A DNA stretch of 32,443 nt from Legionellales bacterium (GTDB taxonomy: Bacteria; Pseudomonadota; Gammaproteobacteria; UBA1113): contig JABEVJ010000324.1 in assembly GCA_013043985.1 (NCBI GenBank), positions 1-32,443 on the forward strand, read 5' to 3'. A program made the translations under genes and the position numbers. The notes below the pieces were generated by a model. The model ran no database searches and was not told the DNA's origin. It saw only the letters and a list, made by a program, of their open reading frames with translations. The first letter of the stretch is position 1. Every line of letters starts with the position of its first letter. Below, in pieces: positions 19,614 to 29,116 of the stretch.

Positions 19614-22160
19614 ATGAGCCATTTACGCCGCATCCTCAGGATATTCGTCTGGTGTTTTATTGACATCGCCATCGTGGCAGCCATCGCTTTTGCGCTGGTT
19701 ATTGTCCATCTTGAAAGTGAATTACCGGATGTTTCTGTACTGAAAGATGTGCAGATGCAAGTGCCAATGCAGGTATATACTGCAGATGGCAAGTTGATCT
19801 CCGAATTTTCGGATAAGCGTCGTATCCCTGTTCCTTATGACCAAATCCCACCTCAATTGATTAATGCGGTACTTGCTACAGAAGATCAACGTTTTTTTGA
19901 ACATCAAGGCGTAGATTTCCTTGGCCTGGCGCGCGCGGGATTGCAACTCATCTTAACTGGAACAAAGTCCCAGGGCGGAAGTACCATCACAATGCAGGTG
20001 GCACGTAATTTTTTCCTTGACCCTAAGAAGAACTATACTCGCAAATTCAAAGAAATTTTGCTTGCGATGAAAATTGAACAAGAGTTTAGCAAGCAAAAAA
20101 TTCTCGATTTGTACTTAAATAAAATTTATTTTGGTAGTCGAGCTTATGGTGTGGCTGCGGCTGCGCAAGTTTACTATGGCAAAACACTGAATCAGCTTAC
20201 GTTACCTGAAATGGCGATGATTGCTGGGTTGCCAAAAGGGCCATCCATGCTCAATCCTATAACCAATCCATCTGCTGCAAAAGACAGACGGGATCATGTG
20301 TTACAGCGTATGCTGGAGCATGGATATATTACTCAGGCTGAATATAATGAATCGATCAATGCTCCCGTAGCAACGTATTACCATGTCTTGCCTATTGATA
20401 TGGATGCCCCTTATGTGGCTGAGATGGTGCGCAATGCGATGGTTAGCCAGTTTGGTGCGGAACATGCTTATACTGCTGGATTTAAAGTTTATACGACGGT
20501 AAACAGCGTTTACCAACATCAGGCTGATCAGGCATTGCGTTCTGCTTTATTAGCTTATGATCAACGTCATGGCTATAGAGGGCCAGTGAAACAGTTAGGC
20601 AATCCACCTGCTGATTTAAGTAGCTGGAAAGCTGCACTGAATAATCTGCCAGTGATTAATAGTTTGCAACCAGCGGTCATTCTGAGTGTTTATCCCATGT
20701 CTGCGACAGCAATGCTGGCAAATGGAAAAAACATTAGCTTAGCTTGGAATGGGCTTTCCTGGGCTCGACGGAAAATAGGGGATAAATCTCTCGGTGCTGT
20801 TCCCAAAACAGCCAGTAATGTGGTTCGGGTGGGCGATGTTGTTTACGTTGATCCTCAACAAGCAAATGGTGAATGGTGGTTATCACAAAAACCGCAGATT
20901 GAAGGTGCGCTGGTTGCGCTTAATCCAAATGATGGCGCAATTCTTGCCTTGGCGGGAGGTTTTGATTATGATCAAAGTAAATATAATCGTGTCACGCAAG
21001 CCAAGAGACAGCCTGGTTCAAGTTTTAAACCGTTTATTTATGCAGCAGCGTTGGCAAAAGGTTATACACTAGCAACCGTGATCAATGATGCTCCCATCGT
21101 GATTACTATGCCGGACGGGGTAGTGTGGCGTCCTCAAAATACAGACAAACGCTTTTACGGGCCAACCCGCTTGCGCGTGGCCTTAATAAAATCACGTAAC
21201 CTGGTTTCAATTCGGCTGTTACAGATGATTGGTATTTCGTATACAGTTCGCTATTTAAGTAATTTTGGTTTTGATCCTCATGGAATTCCGCATGCGCCGT
21301 CTTTGGCATTGGGTACAGCTTCACTGACACCGCTTGAAATGGCAACGGGTTATGCTGTTTTTGCCAATGGTGGTTATCGGGTTATGCCTTACTTTATTGA
21401 TCATATTCTGGATGCGAATGATCATGTGGTATACCAGGCTCAGCCCAAAATTGCCTGTGAAAGTTGTTTGCTTGCAAATGACCCTGCGCTGTGGAGCAGT
21501 CCTGATGTAGATACCTCAAAAGGGATGGGAGCAAATCCAATAAATGTTGCGCCTGAAACAATCAATCCTCAGGTAGCTTATATGATGACTTCAGCGATGA
21601 AGGATGTTGTACAGTTTGGTACAGCGTCTAAAGCACGAAGCATGGGGCGTCAGGACTTAGCCGGTAAAACAGGTACGACCAATGATACCAAGGATGCTTG
21701 GTTTGCTGGATTTAACAGTGATTTAGTCGCGGTTGCTTGGGTTGGTTATGATCAACCCCGTGCAACTTATGAATATGGTGCTCAAGCGGCGTTACCAATG
21801 TGGATGGATTTTATTCAGCAAGCCTTGCAAGGGCAGCCAGAACATACGATGCCTGAGCCATCAGGTTTGGTGACGGTGCGGATTGATCCAAATACGGGCA
21901 AATTAGCTGCACCGTGGCAAAAAGATACTACCTATGAAATTTTCAGGCAGGGTGATATCAATATGCGTCAAAACAACGATAATTGGGTTAATCCAGATGA
22001 AGAAACGAGAGATGAAGGTTTTACGTATCGGGATGAGTCGGGTTTATCCTCTTCATCTTCTCAGAATGATCCATCGAATGATGATTCTGGTTCTTCTTCC
22101 CCCCAATATGAACAAACTGACGAGCAAGGATCATCACAACCGGAATCAACGATATTTTAA
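19614..22160 (+). CDS. mrcA: Penicillin-binding protein 1A (class A PBP)
   Basis: 848-aa bifunctional peptidoglycan synthase anchored in the inner membrane. N-terminal membrane helix (about 11-33), then a GT51 glycosyltransferase domain (about 50-230) with catalytic E90 in ATEDQRFFEHQGVD and the GGSTITMQVARN motif. An inserted domain of the PBP1A type spans about 310-425. The transpeptidase follows, with S469-SFK, S527-RN and K685-TG. The last about 60 residues are acidic and Ser-rich (SGLSSSSSQNDPSNDDSGSS), probably disordered. Divergent from pilM, as in other gammaproteobacteria, where this gene is also called ponA. Confidence 0.95.
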   Translation: MSHLRRILRIFVWCFIDIAIVAAIAFALVIVHLESELPDVSVLKDVQMQVPMQVYTADGKLISEFSDKRRIPVPYDQIPPQLINAVLATEDQRFFEHQGVDFLGLARAGLQLILTGTKSQGGSTITMQVARNFFLDPKKNYTRKFKEILLAMKIEQEFSKQKILDLYLNKIYFGSRAYGVAAAAQVYYGKTLNQLTLPEMAMIAGLPKGPSMLNPITNPSAAKDRRDHVLQRMLEHGYITQAEYNESINAPVATYYHVLPIDMDAPYVAEMVRNAMVSQFGAEHAYTAGFKVYTTVNSVYQHQADQALRSALLAYDQRHGYRGPVKQLGNPPADLSSWKAALNNLPVINSLQPAVILSVYPMSATAMLANGKNISLAWNGLSWARRKIGDKSLGAVPKTASNVVRVGDVVYVDPQQANGEWWLSQKPQIEGALVALNPNDGAILALAGGFDYDQSKYNRVTQAKRQPGSSFKPFIYAAALAKGYTLATVINDAPIVITMPDGVVWRPQNTDKRFYGPTRLRVALIKSRNLVSIRLLQMIGISYTVRYLSNFGFDPHGIPHAPSLALGTASLTPLEMATGYAVFANGGYRVMPYFIDHILDANDHVVYQAQPKIACESCLLANDPALWSSPDVDTSKGMGANPINVAPETINPQVAYMMTSAMKDVVQFGTASKARSMGRQDLAGKTGTTNDTKDAWFAGFNSDLVAVAWVGYDQPRATYEYGAQAALPMWMDFIQQALQGQPEHTMPEPSGLVTVRIDPNTGKLAAPWQKDTTYEIFRQGDINMRQNNDNWVNPDEETRDEGFTYRDESGLSSSSSQNDPSNDDSGSSSPQYEQTDEQGSSQPESTIF

Positions 22161-22179
22161 AAAAATGCGACTGTTTTAG

Positions 22180-22206
22180 CCCCTTCTCCTCGCTTGGGGA
22201 GAGGGG
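22180..22206 (+). terminator. G/C-rich hairpin after mrcA
   Basis: CCCCTTCTCC and GGGGAGAGGGG pair imperfectly around TCGCTT, 20 bases after the mrcA stop. There is no T-run, so this may be a REP-like repeat (the CCCCTCTCC...GGGGAGAGGG type seen in many genomes) more than a classic terminator. Confidence 0.4.
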
Positions 22207-22248
22207 TTGAGCAGCAACAAAAAACTAACAAAACAAGAGGAATAATTT

Positions 22249-23535
22249 ATGAATGATTATAAAGTAGCTGATTTATCATTGGCTGAATGGGGTCGCAAAG
22301 AGATTGCCATTGCCGAAACTGAAATGCCGGGCTTAATGAGTCTCAGAGAAAAATATGGTAATAGTAAACCGCTGCAAGGCGCGCGTATTGCTGGTTGCCT
22401 GCATATGACGATTCAAACGGCGGTACTCATTGAAACACTTGTTGAATTAGGTGCACAAGTTCGCTGGTCGTCTTGCAATATATTTTCAACTCAAGATCAT
22501 GCTGCTGCGGCGATTGCTAAAGCAGGGATTCCTGTTTTTGCCAGGAAAGGTGAGACAGAAAGTGAGTATTGGGATTATGTTCTACAAACTATTGTAGGGC
22601 CAGATGAGTGGCGGCCTAATATGGTGCTTGATGATGGCGGCGATTTAACGCTGGTGTTACACGATAAATATCCTGACATTATAGTACAGGTGCGAGGAAT
22701 TACGGAAGAAACCACGACCGGGGTGCGCCGCTTATATGACATGGCGAAAAATGGTACTTTGCAAGCTCCGGCAATCAATGTGAATGATGCAGTGACAAAA
22801 TCCAAGTTTGATAATTTGTATGGTTGTCGCGAATCTCTGGTTGACGGTATAAAACGTGCTACTGATGTGATGATTGCAGGCAAAATTGCCGTTGTTTTAG
22901 GTTATGGTGATGTGGGTAAAGGGTGTGCAGAATCCCTGGCTGGCATGGGTGCTCGTGTTATGATCACCGAGATTGATCCCATTTGTGCTCTTCAAGCTTT
23001 GATGGAAGGCTATGAAGTTGTCACGATGGAGGATGTAGCAGCCATCGGTGATATTTTTATTACCGCGACAGGTAATGATCGTGTGATCACGCTTGAACAT
23101 ATGAAAAAAATGAAAAATCAGGCGATTGTTGCCAATATTGGCCACTTTGATTCAGAAATCGAAATTGCTGAATTACGTGCATATCCCTGGGAAAATATTA
23201 AACCTCAGGTTGATCATGTGATTTTTCCTGATGGTAAACGTCTCATCGTTTTAGCTGAGGGACGACTGGTGAATTTGGGTTGCGCAACGGGTCATGCAAG
23301 TTTTGTGATGTCAATGTCATTTACTAATCAAGTATTGGCTCAGCTGGAGTTATGGCAAAATGGCGAAAGCTATGAAAAACAAGTGTACGTTTTGCCCAAA
23401 AAACTCGATGAAGAAGTCGCTCGCCTACATCTTGATAAGTTAGGCGCAAAATTGACAAAATTAACGCCTGAACAAGCTAAATCACTGGGTGTGGCGATAG
23501 AAGGGCCTTATAAACCGGATTATTATCGCTATTGA
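22249..23535 (+). CDS. ahcY: S-adenosylhomocysteine hydrolase
   Basis: 428-aa cytoplasmic enzyme that splits S-adenosylhomocysteine into adenosine and homocysteine, relieving product inhibition of methyltransferases. Substrate-binding [14 protein letters not shown], the NAD loop [13 protein letters not shown], the GHFDSEIEI motif and the C-terminal KPDYYRY (with K and Y reaching into the partner subunit's NAD site) are all present. GAGGA precedes the ATG. It is followed by the methyltransferase gene rsmE, though a large palindrome lies between them. Confidence 0.97.
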   Translation: MNDYKVADLSLAEWGRKEIAIAETEMPGLMSLREKYGNSKPLQGARIAGCLHMTIQTAVLIETLVELGAQVRWSSCNIFSTQDHAAAAIAKAGIPVFARKGETESEYWDYVLQTIVGPDEWRPNMVLDDGGDLTLVLHDKYPDIIVQVRGITEETTTGVRRLYDMAKNGTLQAPAINVNDAVTKSKFDNLYGCRESLVDGIKRATDVMIAGKIAVVLGYGDVGKGCAESLAGMGARVMITEIDPICALQALMEGYEVVTMEDVAAIGDIFITATGNDRVITLEHMKKMKNQAIVANIGHFDSEIEIAELRAYPWENIKPQVDHVIFPDGKRLIVLAEGRLVNLGCATGHASFVMSMSFTNQVLAQLELWQNGESYEKQVYVLPKKLDEEVARLHLDKLGAKLTKLTPEQAKSLGVAIEGPYKPDYYRY

Positions 23536-23578
23536 TGAGTATCGTCACTGTCGTGAACTTAAAGATGACAGTAAATAT

Positions 23579-23715
23579 GGAAAAACGCTCGTCATTGCGA
23601 GGAGTTTACGACGAAGCAATCCAGAGCAATAGTCATAAAGGTCAAGATTGTTATTTTACGCTCCTTCTGCTGGATTGCTTCGTCGTAAACTCCTCGCAAT
23701 GACGAGCGTTTTTCC
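23579..23715. repeat. Palindromic MITE-like repeat, copy B, between ahcY and rsmE
   Basis: A perfect 46-base inverted repeat: left arm 23579-23624, right arm 23670-23715, spacer 45 bases. The arms begin GGAAAAACGCTCGTCATTGC. The spacer matches that of copy A at 8921-9053 apart from a three-base difference in length and some substitutions. It ends 29 bases before rsmE. No target duplication is obvious at the ends. Confidence 0.9.
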
Positions 23716-23744
23716 AGTTTTTGTGATCTACAGAGCATTAAACT

Positions 23745-24479
23745 ATGCGTATTTCCAGAATTTATACTCCCTCGCCACTTAACGAGGGCTCTACCATTGC
23801 GCTGCACGATAATGCAGCGCATTATGTTAGCCGTGTTTTACGGCTGCCAGTTGGAGCTGTTTTGCGCCTTTTTAACGGTGAAGGAGGGGAGTTTACTGCT
23901 CAAATAGCAGCGATAAGCAAACGAGAGGTTAATGTATACATTGAACAATATCATGCGGTGGATATTGGCAGTGCGTTGTTTATTCATCTTGGTCAAGTGA
24001 TCTCCCGCGGTGAACGCATGGACATCACCATTCAAAAAGCCACTGAATTAGGCGTCAGTGCTATTACCCCCTTGTTGAGTGATTATTGTAATGTAAAATT
24101 AGAGCCGACTCGTCTTGAAAAAAAAATGCAACATTGGCAATCTATAATCATTAGTGCATGTGAGCAATCAGGGAGAACACAGCTTCCTGTTCTTTATCCT
24201 CCGGTGCCACTCAATACCTGGCTCAGCTCAGTGGAGGCTCGTTGCAGATTAATACTTGAGCCAAGCGCAGAGGACTCATTAAAAAATATTGGGTATTGCA
24301 AAGAGATGGATTTTGCTCTATTAATTGGAGGTGAAGGTGGCTTAAGTGACGCTGAGTTAGCACTTGTTGCACGATATGAGTTTATCGGGATTAAATTAGG
24401 ATCACGAATTTTACGTACTGAAACAGCAGCGCTTGCGGCTATTTCAGCTTTACAAGTGCTTTTTGGTGATTTTTGCTAG
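23745..24479 (+). CDS. rsmE: 16S rRNA (uracil1498-N3)-methyltransferase
   Basis: 244-aa SPOUT-class methyltransferase acting on the small-subunit rRNA. An N-terminal PUA-like domain (HYVSRVLRLPVGAVLRLFNG) precedes the knotted domain: QKATELGVSAITPLLSDYCN, CEQSGRTQLPVL, the SAM loop LLIGGEGGLSDAEL and the knot LGSRILRTETAALAAISALQ. The length is typical. The ribosome site is weak, and the palindrome just upstream may influence expression. Confidence 0.95.
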   Translation: MRISRIYTPSPLNEGSTIALHDNAAHYVSRVLRLPVGAVLRLFNGEGGEFTAQIAAISKREVNVYIEQYHAVDIGSALFIHLGQVISRGERMDITIQKATELGVSAITPLLSDYCNVKLEPTRLEKKMQHWQSIIISACEQSGRTQLPVLYPPVPLNTWLSSVEARCRLILEPSAEDSLKNIGYCKEMDFALLIGGEGGLSDAELALVARYEFIGIKLGSRILRTETAALAAISALQVLFGDFC

Positions 24480-24497
24480 ATATCTGAAGGAACGACC

Positions 24498-25430
24498 ATG
24501 AAAAAATCAGTTTGTCTGGGTATCTGTTTGAGTATTTTACTGACTGCTTGTAGCTCAGGAGACAAAACTGACAAAAACAAGCAGGATTTTCGGCCAAATA
24601 GTAAAGTAGAGGTTATTCCCGCGGCACAGATGGCTCTTGCCCAACAAAAACAAGATTTTCCTGAGAGTAAAGCAAACCCTGCTTTTCAACAATACGCTGA
24701 GGCAACAAACACCACGGCTATGGTTCCAGTTGACCTTCCAGATGGGGATTCAGGCACTTCGTTGCCAGCAATGACTGAACCGAACGCGCCGATTCAGCCT
24801 GTATCGATTCCAACAACTTCATTTGTTCAACCAATTAGCCTGCCTTCTTCCGCTCCAGCTCCTGTTCCCGTTCCTGTTCCTGCACCAAACACCAACAGTA
24901 CGACGAATTCTTCTGTTGCAGATGGCAAAATGCAAAGTTCTGCCACGCAGAATACTCAAACTCCCATTCAAGCTCCCATTCAAGCTACAAGTCCAGTAAC
25001 AAACAATAATAGGACACCCACCAATGATCTGCCCGTTGGTTGGTCAACCAAGCAAAATCCATCACCGAGTCAAAACCCAGCACCTGCAACAACGGCAACT
25101 GCCCAAGTGACACAAACGAGTGCTCCTGTCCAGCCAGTCATCGAGCGTTATGAAGCTTTACGCCAGACTAAACCCTCTACCCCTAAGGTGGTAACTCAGC
25201 AAGCTCAGACTTCGGTGCAAGCTCCTTCATCAAGCGCATATGCAAATTTTGATAATGTTGCCACACCAGTTACTTTCACAAACTCGCCTTATAATATGCA
25301 ATTAAATTCATTTAATGGTTCGTCACAAGAATCCAGTGCTCCAGCTCCGACTCACCCAAGTAAAAATGCTACGGCTGAGTCGGCAACACCCGTTTCAATG
25401 CCAGCAAGTGCCTCTCCTAATGAGAATTAA
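24498..25430 (+). CDS. Low-complexity putative lipoprotein
   Basis: 310-aa protein with a short signal peptide and lipobox LLTAC (C18). The mature part is rich in Pro, Gln, Ser, Thr and Ala and has short repeats such as PVPVPVPAP and QAPIQAP. No enzymatic domain is visible, and I do not recognise a family. It is preceded by AAGGA and lies 18 bases after rsmE and 27 before prpD, so it may share their transcript. Probably a disordered surface or envelope lipoprotein. Such repeats vary in length between strains. Confidence 0.7.
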   Translation: MKKSVCLGICLSILLTACSSGDKTDKNKQDFRPNSKVEVIPAAQMALAQQKQDFPESKANPAFQQYAEATNTTAMVPVDLPDGDSGTSLPAMTEPNAPIQPVSIPTTSFVQPISLPSSAPAPVPVPVPAPNTNSTTNSSVADGKMQSSATQNTQTPIQAPIQATSPVTNNNRTPTNDLPVGWSTKQNPSPSQNPAPATTATAQVTQTSAPVQPVIERYEALRQTKPSTPKVVTQQAQTSVQAPSSSAYANFDNVATPVTFTNSPYNMQLNSFNGSSQESSAPAPTHPSKNATAESATPVSMPASASPNEN

Positions 25431-25457
25431 CCAATTAACTAACTAAAAGGAAAAAAC

Positions 25458-26906
25458 ATGTCTCATATTGCAGAAAATAATGAAAAACCTCAATTTGATC
25501 AAGAATTGGTTGATATTGTCAACTATGTGCTACATCATCCCATCAAGAGTGAAGAAGCTTTTGATACGGCGCGTTTATGCTTGATGGATACACTTGGATG
25601 TGGTTTGTTGGCTTTGCGCTATCCAGAATGTACTAAATTGTTAGGGCCTGTCGTGCCGGGAACCATTGTACCTCATGGTGCGAGAGTGCCAGGCACGCAA
25701 TTTGAGTTGGATCCTGTTTCTGCCGCTTTCAATATTGGAGCGATAGTCCGTTGGCTAGATTACAATGATACTTGGTTGGCAGCAGAGTGGGGTCATCCTT
25801 CTGATAACTTAGGTGGCATTTTGGCGGTTGCTGATTTTATGAGTCGGCAACGTGTCAGCGAAGGCAAAAAGCCGCTTACCATGCACGATGTATTGTTAGC
25901 CATGATAAAAGCACACGAAATCCAGGGTGTACTTGCTTTGGAAAATAGTTTTAATCGAGTTGGACTCGATCATGTCATTCTTGTCAAAATTGCTTCCACT
26001 GCAGTTGTGACGGCTATGTTGGGTGGCAATGAACAGCAATTACTTAATGCACTTTCGTTGGCCTGGGTTGACGGACAAAGCTTGCGTACTTATCGACACT
26101 CGCCTAATACCGGATCGCGCAAATCATGGGCTGCGGGTGATGCAACCAGTCGCGCTGTGAGGCTTGCTTCAATGGCAATGCGAGGTGAGATGGGTTACCC
26201 TAGTGCATTAACAGCCAAAACCTGGGGTTTTTATGATGTTAGCTTTAAAGGGCTGCACTTTAAGTTTCAACGTCCTTATGGTCATTACGTGATGGAAAAT
26301 GTGCTGTTTAAAATCTCGTATCCTGCAGAGTTTCATGCGCAAACCGCGGTTGAGTGTGCAATCAAGCTCCATCCAGAAATTAAACGTCATTTATTGGACG
26401 ATATTGAGCGAATTGATATCCTGACTCAAGAGTCAGCGGTTCGGATTATCAGTAAAGAAGGGCCTTTACACAATCCGGCTGATCGTGACCACTGTATTCA
26501 GTACATGGTGGCGATTGGTTTATTATATGGCGAATTAACAGCTGATCATTATGAAGACAAAATAGCCCGGGATCAACGGATTGATACATTGCGTACCAAA
26601 ATGCGCGTGAGCGAAAAGCCTGAGTTCAGCGTTGATTATCATGATCCTGAAAAACGTTCTATTGCCAATGCGATTCAAATCTTTTTCAAAGATGGTACTT
26701 CAACTGAGCAAGTAGTTGTTGAGTATCCAATTGGCCATCGTCGTCGCCGTGAAGAAGGCATTCCGGTGTTGGTTGAAAAATTCCATCGCAATCTTGAAAC
26801 ACGCTTTCCACGTCAACGGGCAGAAGCTATTCTTGCACTTTGTCAGGACAGCGATCGATTGTCTGCGCTACCAGTGAATGAGTTTATGGATTTGCTGGTG
26901 ATATAA
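25458..26906 (+). CDS. prpD: PrpD-family 2-methylcitrate dehydratase
   Basis: 482-aa MmgE/PrpD-family enzyme. In the methylcitrate cycle PrpD dehydrates 2-methylcitrate to 2-methyl-cis-aconitate, using no iron-sulfur cluster. Family motifs are visible: [19 protein letters not shown] near residue 40, [20 protein letters not shown] with [10 protein letters not shown], and [15 protein letters not shown]. prpB and prpC are not in this window, so the role in propionate use cannot be confirmed; some PrpD proteins act in the citrate cycle as citrate dehydratases. AAGGA precedes the ATG. Confidence 0.9.
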   Translation: MSHIAENNEKPQFDQELVDIVNYVLHHPIKSEEAFDTARLCLMDTLGCGLLALRYPECTKLLGPVVPGTIVPHGARVPGTQFELDPVSAAFNIGAIVRWLDYNDTWLAAEWGHPSDNLGGILAVADFMSRQRVSEGKKPLTMHDVLLAMIKAHEIQGVLALENSFNRVGLDHVILVKIASTAVVTAMLGGNEQQLLNALSLAWVDGQSLRTYRHSPNTGSRKSWAAGDATSRAVRLASMAMRGEMGYPSALTAKTWGFYDVSFKGLHFKFQRPYGHYVMENVLFKISYPAEFHAQTAVECAIKLHPEIKRHLLDDIERIDILTQESAVRIISKEGPLHNPADRDHCIQYMVAIGLLYGELTADHYEDKIARDQRIDTLRTKMRVSEKPEFSVDYHDPEKRSIANAIQIFFKDGTSTEQVVVEYPIGHRRRREEGIPVLVEKFHRNLETRFPRQRAEAILALCQDSDRLSALPVNEFMDLLVI

Positions 26907-26923
26907 AGAAATTATCCAGCATA

Positions 26924-27012
26924 AGCCCGTATTAGCGGAAAAAAAGGCTTTTCATGTAAACAGACCCTAATACGGGGTAATGAAATTGTTTACCAACATT
27001 ACCCCCGTATTA
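26924..27012. repeat. Dispersed inverted repeat, copy 2 (CCCGTATTA family), after prpD
   Basis: AGCCCGTATTAG at 26924-26935 and TAATACGGGGTAATG at 26968-26982 match the ends of copy 1 (5-112) in opposite orientation. The second unit pairs with CATTACCCCCGTATTA at 26997-27012 to make a near-perfect stem of about 15 bp with one bulge. TGCTAACAGCAATTTTT follows, so the region may also end prpD transcription. The remaining bases to 27089 are AT-rich, with TATACT at 27041-27046 as a possible -10 box for the next gene. Confidence 0.55.
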
Positions 27013-27089
27013 TGCTAACAGCAATTTTTAGATTAAATATTATACTATACTTAAAAAAATAAAATTTTTGATAAAAAAAGGGGATAGAG

Positions 27090-28859
27090 ATGTTCTCAAG
27101 CGAGCGTCCAGATAATTTTGAGGATTCTATTGGTTTTGGCACGAACGGAATTAGTAACAAGCAAGTTTTCGAAATGGCGATTAACGAAGGCTATCGGCTG
27201 TTTGATTCAGCCGATCTGTATCAAAACGCGGCTCTCCTGTCCAATGCAATCCAACAATCTGGCATTCCCCGGTCGGAGTTTTTTATCAATTATAAAATTT
27301 TGCCAAATCTTGGAAAGGAGCAGTTTTTATTAAATACCAATGAAGCTATAGATAAGTTTGGTTATATCGATGTACTTATGCTGCATGATGTCGTTGTTGA
27401 GAATGAAGAGGATTTAATTGATATTTTGGAGTCACTTAGGCCTTTGTTAGATTCTGGAGCGATAAAAAATATAGGTCTGAGTAACGTCGATCAAGTAAGG
27501 CTGAAATCTCTTATAGAAAAATTTCCAGAAATCAAATTCATTCAAAACCAATTTAGCCATGTTTCTTCGGACAATCAGGTTCGAAATCTTTGTATGGAGC
27601 AAGGAATTCAATATATGGGTTATGGCATTTTTGGGGGAAGGGCAGAGGGTTCTTGCACTTACATCTTCAAGCATGATGAACCTGCATGGAACATATCTTC
27701 GCTAATTTATCCTGAACTACATAATCTAGCTAACAAATATAGAACGACACCTCATGCCATGCTTTTGACCTGGGCTATTTTACAGGACACGATACAAATT
27801 CCAAGTTCTGAAAGAAAAGAAAATATGCTTGCAAATCTGAACACAAAAAATATTGCCGAACAAATGTCAAAGGAAGATAAAGACAAATTACTCGCTGAAT
27901 TCAATCTGCAAGTACCCGCTGAAGAATGGATAAGGCTTCAAGAGCTTAAGGCGCAAGGTAATCGGTTAGCCAGACTGAAACTGTATGCTGGGAATGTGAT
28001 GTCACCGAGGCATCGTGTGAGGGAAAATGTGCTGTCGAGGCATCGCCTGTTGGAGATAGTTTATCGTGATGACAAGTTAAAGTCCTTTTATGATGTATTA
28101 TTTGATTACAGTGATCAATCTTATGACCCTAAAGAATACAGTCCAGAGATAATTGCTAAGTATGAAGAAGCTGATAGACAACTGTTCGTCAATATTTTCA
28201 CTCATTTTTTGGAGGAAGCGCTGAAAGTTAGTGAGACTGAATTTGTCAGTGTTATCTCTGATTTACAAGAAATATACAAGAACTGTACGACGGATGCTGA
28301 AAAGACCCTGCTGCTCGATCTTGTTCGTGGGCTCGGGACACAAACACCATTCAATAGCAGACGCGCGCAATTGCAGAAGTATATTAGCGAGCAGACTTTC
28401 TTGAAAGAAGAGGGCGCATTTCAAGTTGAAAAACTTGAATCTGCTGAATCGCTTGGACAAGAATGTATAACTATTGGGATTTTAGGTCCTAATAGGAAAA
28501 TATATATGCTGGATCAGGTTCCTACTAACATGAGCTTAAAGAAGGTGAGCGAGCTCTTAGTCGGAAAATTTCCAGACGATTTCAGAGATGTAGAGCCATC
28601 TTTTTATATCAGCTCTTCTGGTGAGACCATCGAAAAAGATGATTTATCAAGCAAAACTCTTTTAAATTTAAATATGGCTAGTGGGGAGTTTATTGAAATT
28701 GAAACCGCACTAAAAGGCGTGGGCAACAATCTGACTGGCTTTTTTCATCATGTAGACAGAGATCCAAAAGCATTTACTGCAACATACAACTCGCCTAAGT
28801 CCGAATCTCAATTAAAGCTAGAAAATAGGGATGATAAGCAGCATTTTAAAGGATTATAG
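27090..28859 (+). CDS. Aldo/keto reductase-like protein with long C-terminal extension and ubiquitin-like segment
   Basis: 589-aa protein. Residues about 10-270 resemble aldo/keto reductases, with the usual catalytic positions filled: D39 (LFDSADLY), Y44, K69 (INYKI) and H99 (VLMLHD). GAIKNIGLSNVDQVRLKSL and IPSSERKENMLANL correspond to later family motifs, the second in the NADPH-binding area. Residues about 275-455 are helical and charged with no family I know. Residues about 459-538 have the strand-helix-strand order and spacing of a ubiquitin-like beta-grasp fold (ITIGILGPNRKIYMLDQVP, MSLKKVSELL, PSFYISSSGETI, DLSSKTLLNLNM, GEFIEIE). The rest is a polar tail. AAGGGG precedes the ATG. No neighbour shares its strand closely. 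It could be a secreted effector in a host-associated organism, which is inference only. Confidence 0.7.
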   Translation: MFSSERPDNFEDSIGFGTNGISNKQVFEMAINEGYRLFDSADLYQNAALLSNAIQQSGIPRSEFFINYKILPNLGKEQFLLNTNEAIDKFGYIDVLMLHDVVVENEEDLIDILESLRPLLDSGAIKNIGLSNVDQVRLKSLIEKFPEIKFIQNQFSHVSSDNQVRNLCMEQGIQYMGYGIFGGRAEGSCTYIFKHDEPAWNISSLIYPELHNLANKYRTTPHAMLLTWAILQDTIQIPSSERKENMLANLNTKNIAEQMSKEDKDKLLAEFNLQVPAEEWIRLQELKAQGNRLARLKLYAGNVMSPRHRVRENVLSRHRLLEIVYRDDKLKSFYDVLFDYSDQSYDPKEYSPEIIAKYEEADRQLFVNIFTHFLEEALKVSETEFVSVISDLQEIYKNCTTDAEKTLLLDLVRGLGTQTPFNSRRAQLQKYISEQTFLKEEGAFQVEKLESAESLGQECITIGILGPNRKIYMLDQVPTNMSLKKVSELLVGKFPDDFRDVEPSFYISSSGETIEKDDLSSKTLLNLNMASGEFIEIETALKGVGNNLTGFFHHVDRDPKAFTATYNSPKSESQLKLENRDDKQHFKGL

Positions 28860-29116
28860 AACGAGAAGCTTTTTGTTCGAATATTGTGCACGAACCTCAA
28901 TGGGCGATAATCTGGTTAAGTATAGTTAACTTTAAGATTGTATAAGTAAAAATAGTAAGCTATAATTTACTGCATCTATATACAAATCAATTTAGTAAAG
29001 GATATTTGACTGTGGCTAATGAGTAAAAATATTGAAACAGCCAAGCAACGGGTGATAGATGCGCCAATCAACGCGCCCGTTTTGAAGAGCAACCTGATAC
29101 AATTATTGGAAAAAAG
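28860..29116. other. Gap with traces of a broken gene before the XRE regulator
   Basis: The frame of the XRE gene stays open upstream of its ATG back to a stop codon near 29033 and would read QRARFEEQPDTIIGKKMERN, but it has no start codon. A second frame from the ATG at 29019 codes about 49 residues and overlaps the regulator. Either the regulator has lost its original start or this is a decayed leader. The first 150 bases are AT-rich with nothing recognisable. Confidence 0.3.

Noticed and set aside
22161-22248. S-adenosylhomocysteine riboswitch before ahcY
   Set aside because: The gap is short and filled by a G/C-rich hairpin; I could not find the conserved riboswitch core.
8921-23715. CRISPR array suggested by repeated units
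   Set aside because: The repeats are single palindromes more than 14 kb apart, not regularly spaced direct repeats, and no cas gene is present.
23592-23822. Minus-strand frame across repeat copy B
   Set aside because: Again a translation of the repeat, running into the antisense of rsmE.
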